Counted from the stretch's first letter, positions 48,685-60,400 are shown. The stretch is DNA of 64,000 bases from Prorocentrum cordatum (GCA_963575745.1 CAUYUJ010017812.1:98501-162500), one strand, 5' to 3'. Made by a program: numbers and translations. The notes: a model not told the origin generated them from the sequence alone.

Positions 48685-50979
48685 CTAGTCCCGCAGTCGT
48701 TTCCACCGACGGGAGATAACGAGCAAGTAGCGCTGAAGAACTCTGAGGGGCTCCGAAACTTTGTGGCACCCCTGCCCAATGTTGGAAACGATTCCCATTA
48801 GGTCTTCGTCTGCAAAGCAGTGGTGAAACCTAGGATGTCCAGGGCAACAACATTACACCACAACCGCCTCCCTCCCCCTTCCGTCCTCGCCACTCCTCCG
48901 CACATAATTATTTGTCTTGGCAGTGGAGGGGAAGAGGAGGCGGTGGTGGTGTGTATGTGGGGCCCTGGAGGATTGAAGCCGTTTGCCAAATCGCTAAGGT
49001 GGTGATCAAAGTAGTGGCACTTCGGCCTGATCTTCCACAAATGACGATTCGCAGAGAGCGCTTCATGAGCCAGCTTTTGGAGCGTCACTAAAAACAGGCG
49101 TCCAGCATATTGTGCACGACGCACCGTATGTTCGTCTAGCCACTTTCCGTTCGTATCCAAGATGTGCACAACCTCGGCTAACCCCCAAGCGTTCGTGGAG
49201 CGCAGCTTGCTGTGGGCCGTCCCATCGCAGGTGATGTAGGCGAGGTCAGCCACGAAAGGTATCAAGGCCTGTTGGGCCGAGCGCGCAGCAGCAGGCAAGC
49301 TGCCCCTCTGCACTCCGTCTTAACGCCCCCTCCCCCTGCCAGCATGGAAACAAGCTTGGGGCGGTGGTGATTGCAAGCTCTCTGCGAGTCGCAGTGCATT
49401 TCGATCGGCACGGCTACCAGTTCCCCTCCCTTGCCTCCCCATCCCTCGTCCAACTTACCCCTCTTCCCAGCCCTGGGAGTGAATGGGTGAGCCAAGAGAG
49501 CAAGAGCGACGGAGAGAGAGCGAGAGAGAGAGAGAGAGAGAAAAAGGGACAAAGCGTAGAGGGCGCCTTGATATGCGCAGCTTTGAATTTGGAAGACATC
49601 TCCGGCCAATCCCAGTTCTTACTCCACCCGCACGTCGTTCTTGTCAGACCAATCGGGGGAGCAGTCATATCGCGTCTCTTGCACCACACATGTTTGAAGT
49701 AGTATGTGATTGCAGTGAAAGTGTCATCCACGCCTAGTCCACGCATAAAGGACCCCTCCGAAGCTATCTCCACTACAGTACAAGCTGTCGAGTCCCGAGC
49801 AAACCCGAGGTATACATCATGCATCCAATCCCCAAATAATGTATCCAAGTGGTACCCTGGAACGCACGAGTAGTGTGATTGCTCCGCAGCTGTAGCCATA
49901 TACTCAGCATGTGTGAATTCAGTTTGCCGCCATGCTGCCGACGATGTAAAATCACCGTATGTCAAGAAAAATGGCGCTATCTTTCCAGGGAGGCATGCTA
50001 GGCAGCGCTCACAGATGAAACTCTTCCCGTAGTGTCGTTCAAAACGGTGCAACTCTTTTCGGGATTTTCTGTCTCCCTTAACGCCGACATATATGGCACA
50101 CATTCCATCGGCAATTTGTTTGCCACGAAGTGCGTACCTCAATGATTTTGGATCGAACTCCTCCCCCTCGAAGCCTATGTCGGGGTACCGTCCAGAGACC
50201 CATACATCATGCACCCACGCCGTCAGCTCACCCATTTTTTTAAACACTCCGAATCTGGTATCTTTGCTGCTCATGAGCATGTATGGAATCGTACATATAG
50301 GAAACTTTGTATCCCATGTGCAGGCCGTGCCTGCAGTGAGGTCGCTGGACCAGGACCAGATGTAGTATTCTTGATTTCTATAAACTTCTGCACCATCCAT
50401 GTGATATACTATTGGTAGTGTGGACGCCAACTCGCACTCTGGAACATGAGGGTGTTGCTTTGCCCAATCCAATTTCATTGCGTGGTTCCAATAGTCATGC
50501 ATGATGTGACCATCCCCCAGCAGCGACGTTTTACGTTGAGATTCCCCAGCGCCCCACAGAGCGCCACACATTTCATATGGCAAGATGCATGCAATTTGTA
50601 CCTCCTTCACCTCTAAATCCACTTCGAGCTTTAGTTTCAACATGTAGGGCTCGACATTGCCATGGCCTTGGGGCCCCAGCCACGCATGCAAATCGCGCTC
50701 ATGATTTTGAGCTTGTCTGCCCCAGTTTCCCAAAGACGACCATGCGACCACAGCTTGGTTGGTAACGCCGTCTTGCACGGCTGCCCGCGCGTACTCGCAG
50801 CCCTCTGAAACGAAAGTCCTCCTGTTTGCAAATTTCCGAATGATCTTATCTACCATGGCCGAGTCCGGCAGAGTCTCCAAGCGTGGTCTCCGTAGTGGCC
50901 TTGGGGGGATGTCAAAACGTGCGGAGAGGCAATTCATATGCACTGAGACTTTAAAGTTTGCACCCCAGACGTCCCCCAT
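48685..50979 (-). CDS. CACTA/Plavaka-like transposase-related gene, at least 3 exons
   Basis: Exon A runs from ATG 50979 (MGDVWGANFKVSVHMNC) to about 49570. Exon B is about 49307-48970, after the acceptor GTGCAG (AGGGGCAGC). Exon C is 48829-48685, after CCTAG, ending TAG. Features in order: LPIVYHMDGAEVYRN near 50410 (Asp-rich, as in CACTA-type transposases), a CERC-LAC Cys cluster near 50010, GDWMHDVYLG near 49820 (compare D-x-M-H-x-x-x-LG of TNP2/Plavaka), RPKCHYFDHHL in exon B, and FADEDLMG in exon C. Introns are simple-repeat-rich: CT in intron 1, and a short intron 2. Exact donors are uncertain; dinoflagellates use GC and GA as well as GT. An upstream exon may exist beyond 51120. It could be a domesticated host gene. 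Confidence 0.55.
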
Positions 50980-51099
50980 GATGTTCGTAAGTGCTCGGGC
51001 CCCAGGGCGGATTACACTTAAGAGATCAACAGGGATCAGGACAGGGGCAAGGAGCGGAGGCAGAAATGCGTAGCAAGGAGAGGGAAGGAGGAGGGAGAT

Positions 51100-52628
51100 A
51101 AGTGGAGGTGGATGGGGCACTGCACGATGAAAGAGGGAACGTGGAGGGCAAACGCTAATCGCTCATTGAGTAGACCGCTACGTCTGCAAAGACTGGTCCG
51201 AGAGGGGTGCTGGTGTCACGAAGCTCGCGAGGGGTGTGCCGAGATGGGCGGGGGCGCATGCGGGCGCGGGGTCTTTGGTGGAACTCCCTGCGATGTTGAC
51301 GCTGATGTCGATGGCGATGCTGATGATGATTGGGCTGGAGAGTTGGAGGGATTGGGGCGCGGGAGGAGGAGGAGGAGGAGAAGGAGGAGGAGGCGCAGGC
51401 ATTGCAGATTCAAAACGAGGACCCAACACCACGGGATGTCAGGGACAAGTAAGCACCATGCACCACGTCCTCTGGAGAGCGGGATGGGATGTATTGGCGG
51501 TGCTGGGCAGATGGGTCGAAAGCTCTGGAGTCCTTCGACAACCGAGGTCTGCGCGAATTGAGGTCGAAAGCTCCGGAGTCGTGTGGCAGCCGAGGTCTGC
51601 GCGGGATCGATCGCATTCGGTCACGCGTGAGATCGAATGGGTTCGACCTCGCACATGTGCGCTACCGCTCACCGCTCGCAACCGATGTAAAAAAGCAAGT
51701 TGATGGGGGCAGCCCGCGAACCTCCCATCGTCGATCAGCCGCGGCTCCTCAGCTTCGGGCGGTCGCTTGACCGCGGGCTTGCGTGTCGTAGGTGCGCTCG
51801 TGCTCGGGCTTCTAGCCGCACCTCCGGCGCGCGCGGCGAATGGGGGGCAGCGAGGCGTGTGGATGTTCAGGCGAACGCAGGAGGGCAAGGCAAGGAGGGG
51901 AGTTCGGGCAGGGAACGGGGAGACAAGGAGGGGGAGGAGAGATGGAGGTGATGCGAGGGGGATGGCGAGGCGAGGAGGGAGGGGGCAGACGGAAAAGCGA
52001 GTGAGGCAAGGAGTTGGAAGGGCATGGGCACGGGAGGGGAGGGAGCGGCGACGAGGAAAGAGGGGAAGGGGATATAGAGCGTTCCATTCTGCTCCTCTCC
52101 CGCAGACCCCGTCCACAGTTCGGCTGTGGCGCACCGTAGCGCGCATGCTCAGGGCGCATGGGCAAGGCGAGGGAGGACACGTGCGATTCCTCATCCTCCT
52201 CATGTTCTTCCTCGTCCTCGCCCTTCTCCTCCTCATTCTCCTCCTCCTCCGAATCACCCTCAGAACCCTCCTCTGAATCTACATGGACTGCAGTGAAGGG
52301 TGGTTGTAAGAAGAAGGCATGGCATGTAGCGGTCATTGAATGGGTGAGGCGCGATAGGTGTTTGACTCGGGTGATAGATGTCAATAAAAGTGTTTGCAAC
52401 GCTGCAGTCGTGTTCCCTCCTGTTTCTCCATATCCCACTCCTCCCACCGCCCTTGACTCGACAAACACGCTGCGCCCGCGGCGGGGCTTGAAAGGTCGCC
52501 GGCGCCTCGCGCCCTCGTGGCTATCAAACTGCACCCCACAGTTAAGCCACGACCCAACGGCGATGGCAGCGGCGGGAGGCGGAGGAGGACGAGGGTGAGG
52601 AGAAGGAAGGATATGGAAGGAGGTTGAG
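51100..52628. other. Spacer with purine- and GA-rich tracts
   Basis: No gene supported. It holds GGAGGAGGAG tracts (51360-51395), GGGGAGGGAGG-type stretches (51890-52080), a TCCTCCTC tract (52190-52260) and near-duplicate words around 51510-51600 (CGAAAGCTC(T/C)GGAGTC, CCGAGGTCTGCGCG). Confidence 0.45.
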
Positions 52629-52649
52629 TCAGTAGCCATCTTGGCTGAA
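52629..52649 (+). other. Spliced-leader-like 21-mer
   Basis: CAGTAGCCATCTTGGCTG followed by AAT matches the dinoflagellate SL at 17 of 21 positions. It lies on plus, just beyond the 3' end of the minus-strand gene. Confidence 0.3.
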
Positions 52650-52721
52650 TTCTATGTGGACCCCGTCCCGAGGGTGGGGGGAAGGAAGAGGAAAGTGTGC
52701 CTTGCTGGCGGGCGAGGCCTC

Positions 52722-53298
52722 TCACGCCTTGGGCTTGCCCGCGGCGGTCGTGGCGCCCTTCTTGCCAACGCTGCGAGGGCTGAACTTCTTGGCCGACTCC
52801 TTCTGTTCCTTGAACATGACCTTGGCCTTGCCCCATTTCGCCAGGATTTTCGCGAACGTCGCCTGGTCGCCCGTCGGGTTGTCCTGCAGGAGCTGCCCCA
52901 GGTCGTTGTACATAGTCTCCACGAGCACAGCGTGGCGCACGAGGTCATGGCCGAGCTGCTTGGTGTACTTCCCATTGCCCGCGACCACGGACAGCTTGCG
53001 CGCCTCGGTGATGTCTTTGAGCATGTCCATTTGTGCAGCTCGAGCGACTTCCATTGGGGTCTGCTCCGTTGCCTGCTCTGCAGCCTGCGCAGGTGCGCCC
53101 TGGTCCTTCGAGGTCCTCGGGGACTGCAGGGTCTTGCCCTTCTTCTTCTCCCGGGCGCTGTCGATGTGCTGCCAGAACGCTTCGCCAGCCTTCTCGGTCA
53201 TGCCCGGGGCGTTCAGGCGAAGGCCGTCTTGCCACATGCTGCCCTCCTGAATGGGCACTCGGGGCTAAACTTAGCAACGCCCTCGCAGCATCTACGTA

Positions 53299-53336
<38 letters not shown>

Positions 53337-53339
53337 CCC

Positions 53340-53390
<51 letters not shown>

Positions 53391-53423
53391 TCTCCCTCCC
53401 TCTCCCTCCCTCTATCTCCCTCG

Positions 53424-53454
<31 letters not shown>

Positions 53455-55306
53455 CCCCCCTCCCTGACCCTCTCTCTTTCTCTCTTTCTCTTCTCTCTCT
53501 CTCTCTCCCTACCTCTCCCTCCCTCTCCCTCTCTATTTCCCTCTGTCGTCATGCGTCGGCGTTTCTGTCTGCAGAGCTGGCGTTGCTGTTTGGCCCAGGT
53601 GTCCCTGTTCAAAGATTTGGCTTCCTTCGGGTCGACATCCTTGCTGACGCTCACGGCGGACCTCTCCGTCCGGGTGGAGTCCATGGTCATCTTGAGGCCA
53701 TCCCGCATGGCGTAGTACCTCTCGTCAACGTCTCCCGGGAAGTCCTCGTCGTCCTCGAACCACCCCTGCTTCGTGCGCTTGGTGATCAGTTGGGCCACCT
53801 TGTCAGCAGGCATGCTCTTCTCAATATCACGTTTTTTCATCCAAGTCCATCCGCGGCGGAACCGCTCCTTCTCCTCAAGCTCCTTCTGGTAGGTCAATTC
53901 CAGCTTCTTGATGCATTCGCCGCACTTCAGCCACTTGTTGAACATGGACATCCTGTTCTCCTCGTATGGGGCGACCAGAGACGAGGGCCACTTGTTCTTG
54001 TTGCTGACGGCGCGGTCGAACCGCTTCCACGCTGCACGGTGGGTCGAAGAGTTGGCCTCCTGCGGGGCGGCGCAACGTTCGGAGGCGGAATCACCCAATG
54101 AAAAAATTAATAGGAGGACGAGGAGGAGGAGGAGGAGGAGGAGGACGACGACGACAACCACGACGACGACGACGAGGATGAGGAGGAGGAGGAGGAGGAC
54201 GAGGAGGACGAGGAGGATGAGGAGGACCAGGAGTACAAGGAGGACCAGACGAGGGAGGAGGAGGAGGGAAGAGTATAGGAGGAGTAGCAGGAGGAGGAGT
54301 AGGCGGGGAAGAAGGAGAGAACTGATCACCTCTGCAGATGAGTTGGGAGACGCTGGAAGTGGAGCAAGACGCGAGGAGGAGAAGAGAACATGAAGGGGTA
54401 GGCGGCACAACATCTTTTTAGAGAGGAGGAGGATTAGAAGCAGGGCCAGGACGATGATGTGGATGAGGCTGAGGACGACCAGAAGGAGGCCCCGAGGAGG
54501 AGCAGGAGCAGGGAGGAGGGAGATGGGAGTGCAAGTGTGCACTTCAGATGCCCTGGCTCCTCGGGCTGCTTCGCGACCGCGCCCTCGGTCTCGGCTGCCG
54601 CCTCCATGGCCGCCTTGCGCTCCTTGCCCATCCTGGTATCCGCGGCTACCTCGAGGATCTTCTCAGCTGCACCTGCAAAGCCCAAGGCCGCAAGGCGCTT
54701 GCGCTTCCTCCCGAGCTTGCGGCGCTTGCCCTTGGCTGCGACCGCAGTCTCCTCGGGCTGAAGCTCGCCGGACTCCGCGGTCTCAGGCGCGGGCTCGGCA
54801 GCTGCGCCGAAGCGGCCTTCCTCCTGCTTGCGCTTGCGCTTGAACTTCCGAGGGGCCTCTGCCGCGAGCTCTGACTCTGCGGGCTCGGAGCCCCTCTGCC
54901 CAGGCGGCGTTTGTGGGACTGGCGTTGCCTTGGCTGCCTTCTTGCCGGAAGGACCTGGGGCAGGTAGCGCTGCAAGGGCCGCTGGGGCGGCCGCCTTCTT
55001 CTCAGCAGAAATCGGGGACTCATGCGAGCGATGTGCCGGAGGCGTCTCCTCGATACCCTGGGCTTGCACCTCGATGACTGCCTGGTCAGCAAGACGCTTA
55101 GCTTGCTTGTCGGACATCTGCAGGAACTTCGCGAGATCGGGCTTCGTCTTGATGCCCGCCGCCTTCATCAATGCAACCGAACCAATGCCCGACTTCTGAG
55201 ATACCTCCCTGAAGATTTCCACGACGGACTTCACAGGGCTCTCGCTGGGCGCCGGAGACTCAGGGGGCGCCGTAGTTTTGACAACCTTCTTGCCGCCTTT
55301 GCCCAT
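52722..55306 (-). CDS. Uncharacterised three-exon gene
   Basis: Exon 1 begins at ATG 55306 (MGKGGKKVV) and ends near 54545. Exon 2 is 54059 to about 53565 and exon 3 is 53246-52722, ending TGA. Both acceptors read CAG followed by GAG, in phase 0. Exon 1 has a helical segment (VVEIFREVSQKSG, DLAKFLQMSDKQAKRLADQA) and a Lys/Arg-rich, Ala/Glu-rich tail (KFKRKRKQEE, KGKRRKLGRKRKR) that suggests nuclear location. Exon 2 has AAWKRFDRAVSNKNKWPSSL, EENRMSMFNKWL and WFEDDEDFPGD, reminiscent of a family expanded in dinoflagellates (from memory). Exon 3 has MWQDGLRLNAPGM and MYNDLGQLLQDNP. Introns are GGA/GAC- and TC-repeat tracts. No function is assigned. The donors are not fixed; a GC donor after exon 1 would keep phase. 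Confidence 0.5.
53300..53545 (+). repeat. (TC)n tract in intron 2
   Basis: About 240 bases of CT/TC with CCCTC interruptions; on the coding strand it is (GA)n. Confidence 0.95.
54110..54310 (+). repeat. (GGA)n/(GAC)n tract in intron 1
   Basis: GGAGGAGGAGGACGACGACG-type sequence, a pyrimidine-rich CTC/CGT tract on the coding strand. Confidence 0.9.
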
Positions 55307-55379
55307 CGCAGCAGTGCGTTGAGGAACTGAGGGAGACGCCAACCTCGTCCAACCCCGAGCTCTAATGGCTGCGGACGGG

Positions 55380-55560
55380 GGAAGAGCAGGAGGGGGTGGA
55401 GGAGGAAGGCGAAGGAGGCGAGAGGAGGAGGAGGAGGAGGAGAAGGCGGAGGAGATGGAGGAGGAGAGGGAGGAGGAGGAGGAGGAGCGGGGAGGAGAAG
55501 GGAGAGATAAGGCGGAGAAAAAGGGAGCAGGAAGAGGAGGCGGGCCTGACGAGAAAGGGG
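55380..55560 (+). repeat. (GGA)n tract upstream of the 55306 start
   Basis: GAGGAGGAGG units with GAAGG variants, lying 70-250 bases upstream of the minus-strand ATG. Confidence 0.9.
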
Positions 55561-55659
55561 TGAGGAGGACACCGAGCCCATAATGGATCGTACTGCAGGG
55601 ATTGGGGTACAATGAGGTGGCCACTGCTGCAGTCATGTTTTGTTTGTTTTCCAATGTGA

Positions 55660-56870
55660 ATTTTCAACGGTCCATCGAGCTCCTCATCATGCCACATTCT
55701 GTTTGCTCTGTTGTTCGATTAGAGTACGTTGCAGCATCGTGGATTGCAAGGGCCATCTAAACTGCCAAAGTCGGGGCAACGCAACAAGGGCGAGAGGAGG
55801 GACTAGGACGAAGGAGGAGTGGGAGGAGGAACAGGGAGGGGGAAGAAAGACCATGAGGGAAGAGGAAAGTGGTGGAGGAGAATGGAGGACGAGGAGGAAG
55901 GATGGCGGGCGGAGGGAGGGGAAGTGAAAGTGGGTGGGCCGAAGGAGGAGGGCACGCAGCGACAGCGCTCCAGAGGCAGGCGGGCGGAGGACAGTGAGAA
56001 GCAGCACGAGCTCAAGAAAGGGAGCGGCCGCCTCTATGCGCATGCAGACCTCTGTAGCAGGCGAGCCGTAGTAACCCCATGGCCTGCGGGGCGCGAGATT
56101 AAGGGACGCACTGAGGATAAGCTGACCGGGGGGAGGAAGAGGAGGAGGGGGAGCAAGAGGAGAAGGAACATGAGGACGAGGAAGAAGAGGAGAACGCCTC
56201 CCCGCCCTCCTCCGCGTTGTTTTACTCCGCCGCCACGTCCGTATCTTCACCCCTTCTATTAGTATTCGTTGGCATGTACCTTATCATCTTTAATTATGTC
56301 GGGCACCCTAAGGTCCGTGGGAGAGCAATTGTGGATAAGAGTGAGAGCGCGGGCGGGCGGGCGCAGCGCTTGCGACCCACCCGCGACCCGCCCGCCTCGC
56401 GACCCGCCCGCGACCCATCGGCCCCATATGACATAAAAGAAAATGCACTTCCCAGGCCCCATCGATCCTCTCGGGCCCTTCCCAAGGCCCTCAGAGGGGC
56501 ACATGGGGCCCCGTGACGCCTTAGGGAAGCCCTAACTCGGTTTCTGAGCGCACCCCAACTAATTCGATGTCTTGGGCCTCCGCGGTGGTGCTCCCTATAG
56601 GGCCACGAAACGTGCGAGGGGTGTGCCAGAACAGAAGCAATGCGCAGGGCAGAGGCAAGGAGAGGGAGAAGGGACCATGGGGAGGAGGAGCAGGAGAGAA
56701 GTAACGCGGGGCGCTGTCTCTTCAAAACGAGGACCCAACACCACAGGATGGGTTGGAAAAAAAGAAGCCCAAATGTCATGTATGTTCCTATAGGAAAAGA
56801 GAAGGAAATATTATGAATCAGCAAGTTCATTGCACATGTAAGATTTTCTTTGATTTCCTTATTTTTCTGT
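55660..56870. other. Spacer with purine-rich tracts; no gene recognised
   Basis: GGAGGAGGAAC-type tracts (55800-55950, 56130-56200). A short CCCGCGACCCGCCCG repeat at 56370-56425 recurs at 63480-63530. The rest is unique sequence without supported coding signal. Confidence 0.4.
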
Positions 56871-56877
56871 ATTTTTT

Positions 56878-57002
56878 CTTATATATATATAAACATCAAG
56901 TACCACACATACACTATATATATATATGTGTATATATACATATATGTGTGTGTGTGTGTGTGTGTGTATGTGTGTATATATATACACACATACACACACA
57001 CA

Positions 57003-57046
<44 letters not shown>

Positions 57047-57065
57047 TATATATATAAACACATAG
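56878..57065. repeat. (TA)n/(TG)n dinucleotide tract
   Basis: Alternating TATATA, TGTGTG and CACACA runs that can pair with each other (GTGTGTG at 56946-56968 with CACACAC at 56985-57004). Confidence 0.95.
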
Positions 57066-57159
57066 CATGTCGCCACGAATCTGCTTCCCAATATTTTCTT
57101 GTAGTTTCTTGCGGCTCCCGGCCTGCGCCTCTGCAGCAAACAAAAAAAACATACATTTC

Positions 57160-58540
57160 CCGGCGCCTGGGATCTGATTTCCTGTAATTTCTTGCATTTT
57201 CATGGGTGTTCCAGACAAATCTGGAAATCCAGAATTCCCCGACCAGAAATTGCTGATTTCTTCTTTGTTCGGGAAAATCAAGGAAAACGCATGCAAATAC
57301 AGGAAATCACATATCTAGTCGCTGGGAAATTTTGCAAATTTCTCATTCTTTCTGGAGAATCAAGGAAATCTCGAAAATAAAGGAAATCCAAATCTGCGCG
57401 CTGGAAAATTACAAGAAAACTGAAAATTCCATTCCCGGCGCCGGGAAATTAAGGATTTCCTGCTCGGGAAAATCAGAGGAAAAATCTAGGAAAATCAATG
57501 AAATTCAGGAAAATCAGAAAAATCAAGGAAATCCAAATCCCGTCGCCGGGAATTAGTTTTGGCGGGAAAATTAAAGAAAATCAGAGAAAATCCAGGAAAT
57601 CCAAATCTCAGCGCCGAAAAATAATGAATCATTGGTTTGTCGGGAAAATCATCGGAAATCTAGGAAAACGCAAAAAAAAAACCAAAAAAAATATCAAAAT
57701 CCCGGCGCCGAGCTGGAACTTATAAGGATTTCATGTATTTTTTCAGCAGAAATGTCAGAAAATGCCGGAAATCCAAATCTCGGCGCCGGAAATTAGACTC
57801 GTCGGTTAAATCCAGGAAATTCGGGAAAATCAATGAAAATCAAGGAAATTCCAGGAAATTCCAGGAAAATCCAGGAAAATACCGGGAATCCAAATCCCGG
57901 CACCGGGAATCATGCTTTGTCGGGAAAATCCAGGAAAATCCAAGAAATTCTGGCAAATCCTAATAAAAATGAAAGCAAAACCCAGGAAAATCTATGAAAA
58001 CAAAAGAAAATACATGAAAAATCCAGGAAATTCAGGAAAAGCCAGGAAAATCCAGGAAAACCAAGGAAAATCCAAGAAAATCCAAGAAAATCAAGGCAAA
58101 TCCAGGAAAATCCAAGAAAATCAAGGAAAATCAGGAAAATACAAGAAAATCCAGGAAAATCCAGGAAAATCCAAAAAAATCCAGGAAAATCCAGGAAATT
58201 CCAGGAAAATCCAGGAAAACCCAGGAAAATACAGGAAATTCAGGAAAATCCAGGAAAATCCAAGAAAATACAGGAAAATCCAGGAAAACCCAGGAAAATC
58301 CAGGAAATCCAAGAAAATCCAGGAAAATCCAAATCCCTCACCGGGAATCATGCTGTGTCTGGAAGGTCAAGGAAAATCCAATAAAATCAAGGAAATCCAA
58401 ATCCCGGCGCCGGGAAATTATAAATTTCGGGAAATCGGAAATCCCAATCCCGGCGCCGGGAAATTATGGATTTCCTGCAAATTCGCACATAAAACATGGA
58501 AACGTGGCAGGAAATCCAATCCCGGCGCTGAATACATTCC
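57160..58540 (+). repeat. GGAAAATCCA satellite punctuated by CCCGGCGCCGGG palindromes
   Basis: The core is ~10-base units AATCCAGGAA/GGAAAATCCA, densest at 58020-58330. A 12-base palindrome or its variants recurs at about 57435, 57540, 57705, 57780, 57895, 58335, 58403 and 58447, usually followed by AAATTA and preceded by AAATCC. Lys/Asn-rich frames over it are repeat translations. Confidence 0.85.
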
Positions 58541-58677
58541 CGGCAACTTAATTTCGAAAAGCCACTGGCAAAACCTAATGTAAAATTTCAGTTTTCAGAA
58601 AACATTTTAAATGTTTTCTGAAAACTGAAATTTTACATTGGGTTTTGCCAATGGCTTTTCGAAATTAAGTTGCCGGG
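58539..58677. repeat. 139-bp near-perfect palindrome
   Basis: Left arm starts CCCGGCAACTTAATTTCG and right arm ends CGAAATTAAGTTGCCGGG. The centre is AACATTTTAAATGTT. Arms of ~68 bases show about three mismatches by eye. It could be a foldback element or hairpin transcript. Confidence 0.85.
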
Positions 58678-58679
58678 AT

Positions 58680-59400
58680 GTTTTAAATTAAATTGCCGGG
58701 AATTTCTTCCGTCGGCGAAATTTTCCAAATTCCCGGCGCCGGGAAATTGAATTAATAGATTCGCATTAAAATAATGTTTTGGGAATTAAGTTGCCGGGAA
58801 TTTCCCACCGCCGAGATTTCCCGCGCATGCCCGCGCGGGATTCAGATTTCACGCGTTCTCTTCGGTTTTCCCGAAATTGCCTGACATTTCCCGGAGCTGG
58901 GAAATTCTGGATGTTTTAAATTTTCTTGTATTTTCCTGCAGCGCCGGGAATCCACAATTTCCCGGCGCCTGCCTGCAGGCGCCGCATGATTTCTTGCATC
59001 TCCTTGCAATTTCCTGCATTTCCAACAATTCTTTGGAAAAGCACACATGCACACACACGCACGCACGCACAATTCAAACAAACTAATATCCAGAACACCA
59101 TGCATTCCTTGTTTTTTCTTTGAGTTCTTACATTCGAAAGGGTTTGGAGATCCGCGAGATACAAGAACATATGCGGAATGCATTGAAATCCAACAATATT
59201 CGGAGGGCAAGCACATACAAACAAACACATGTTGCGAATGAAAAACTAATATTCATAAGATGCAAGAAATACCAAGAAAGGCAAGGAAAGCGAAAAGCAT
59301 TCAGACATGCAGGAATGAACACTTGAAATGAAAGTAAAATGCAAAACAACAACAACAAACCACTGCAGACACATCAGGAACACAACATCAGAAACATCAG
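58680..59400. other. Spacer with CCCGGCGCCGGG-type motifs, no gene
   Basis: Continues the satellite vocabulary (TTGCCGGGAATTTC at 58695 and 58790; GGCGCCGGGAAATTG at 58730). It then becomes AT-rich unique sequence with CACACACGCACGCACG at 59050. Confidence 0.5.
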
Positions 59401-59419
59401 AAACAAGGAACATCAGGAA

Positions 59420-59835
59420 CACTGGGTGGGTGGGTGGGTGGATGGTGACTGGTGGGAGGGTGGTGGGTTGGTGGGTGGTGGGTGGGTGATGGGTGGTGGG
59501 TGGTGTGTGGGTGGTGAGTGGTGGGTGGGTGGTGGGTGGGTGGTGGTGTTGTGGTGGTGGTGGGTGGTGGGTGGATGGGTGGGTTGGGTGGGTGTTGGGT
59601 CGTGGGTGGGTGGGTTGATATGGTGGGTGGGTGGGTGGTGTGTGGTGGGTGGGTGGTGGGTGGTGGGTGGTCGGTGGGTGGTCGGTGGGTGAACGGTGGG
59701 TGGTGGGCGGGTGGTGGGTGGTGGGTGGTGGGTGCGTGGGTGGGTTGATGGTGGGTGGGTGGTGGGCGGGTGGCGGGTGGTGGGTGGGTGGTGGGTGGGT
59801 GGTGGGTGGTGGGTGGGTTGTCGGTGGGTGAGTAT
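59420..59835 (+). repeat. (GGTGGGTGGT)n G-rich array
   Basis: About 410 bases of GGTGGGTGG and GTGGTGGGTGGG units with few interruptions. The complementary strand gives Thr/His/Pro-rich frames that are not genes. Confidence 0.95.
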
Positions 59836-59939
59836 TCGAGCCCTCTTGGGCCCTCTTGGGCAACCCTTGGCCCTCTGACGGCTTGGGGTAGGGTCTGGGA
59901 GAGCCTCGAGACGGCTCCAAGAAGGATGCACTTGGGAAT

Positions 59940-60400
59940 TGAGTTGGGTGGGACACGTTCAAGAACCGAGTTGGGTGGGATGCGCTCATAAGCCGAGATA
60001 GACGGGATACATTCACAAGCGGAATTAGGCGGGACGCGCTGAGAAACCGAGTAAGGTGGGATGCGCGAAGAAACCATGTCAGGTGGGATGCGTTCAGAAA
60101 CCGAGCTAGATGGGGTACGTCCAGAAACCGAGTTCGGTGGGATGCGCTTAGAAACCGAATTAGGAGGGATGCGCTAAGACACCGAGTTAGGCGGGATACG
60201 TTCAGGAACCGAGTTAGGTGGATGCGCTGAGAAACAGAGTTAGGTGTGATGCGCAAAGAAATCGAGTTAGGTGGGATGAGCTCAGGAACCGAGTGAGGCC
60301 GGATGCTGTTAGACATCGAATTACATCGGATACGTTCAGAAACCGAGTTCGGTGGGATGCGTTCAGAAACCGACTCAGGTGGGATGCGCTTAGAAACAGT
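59940..60400 (+). repeat. Minisatellite, ~30-bp unit, about 15 copies
   Basis: The unit is GGGATGCGTTCAGAAACCGA followed by GTTAGGTG, with substitutions. It ends just before a unique stretch and the (TA)n at 60487. Confidence 0.9.

Noticed and set aside
59246-60316. 356-codon minus frame rich in Thr/His/Pro
   Set aside because: Reverse strand of the GGTGGGTGGT and 30-bp arrays.
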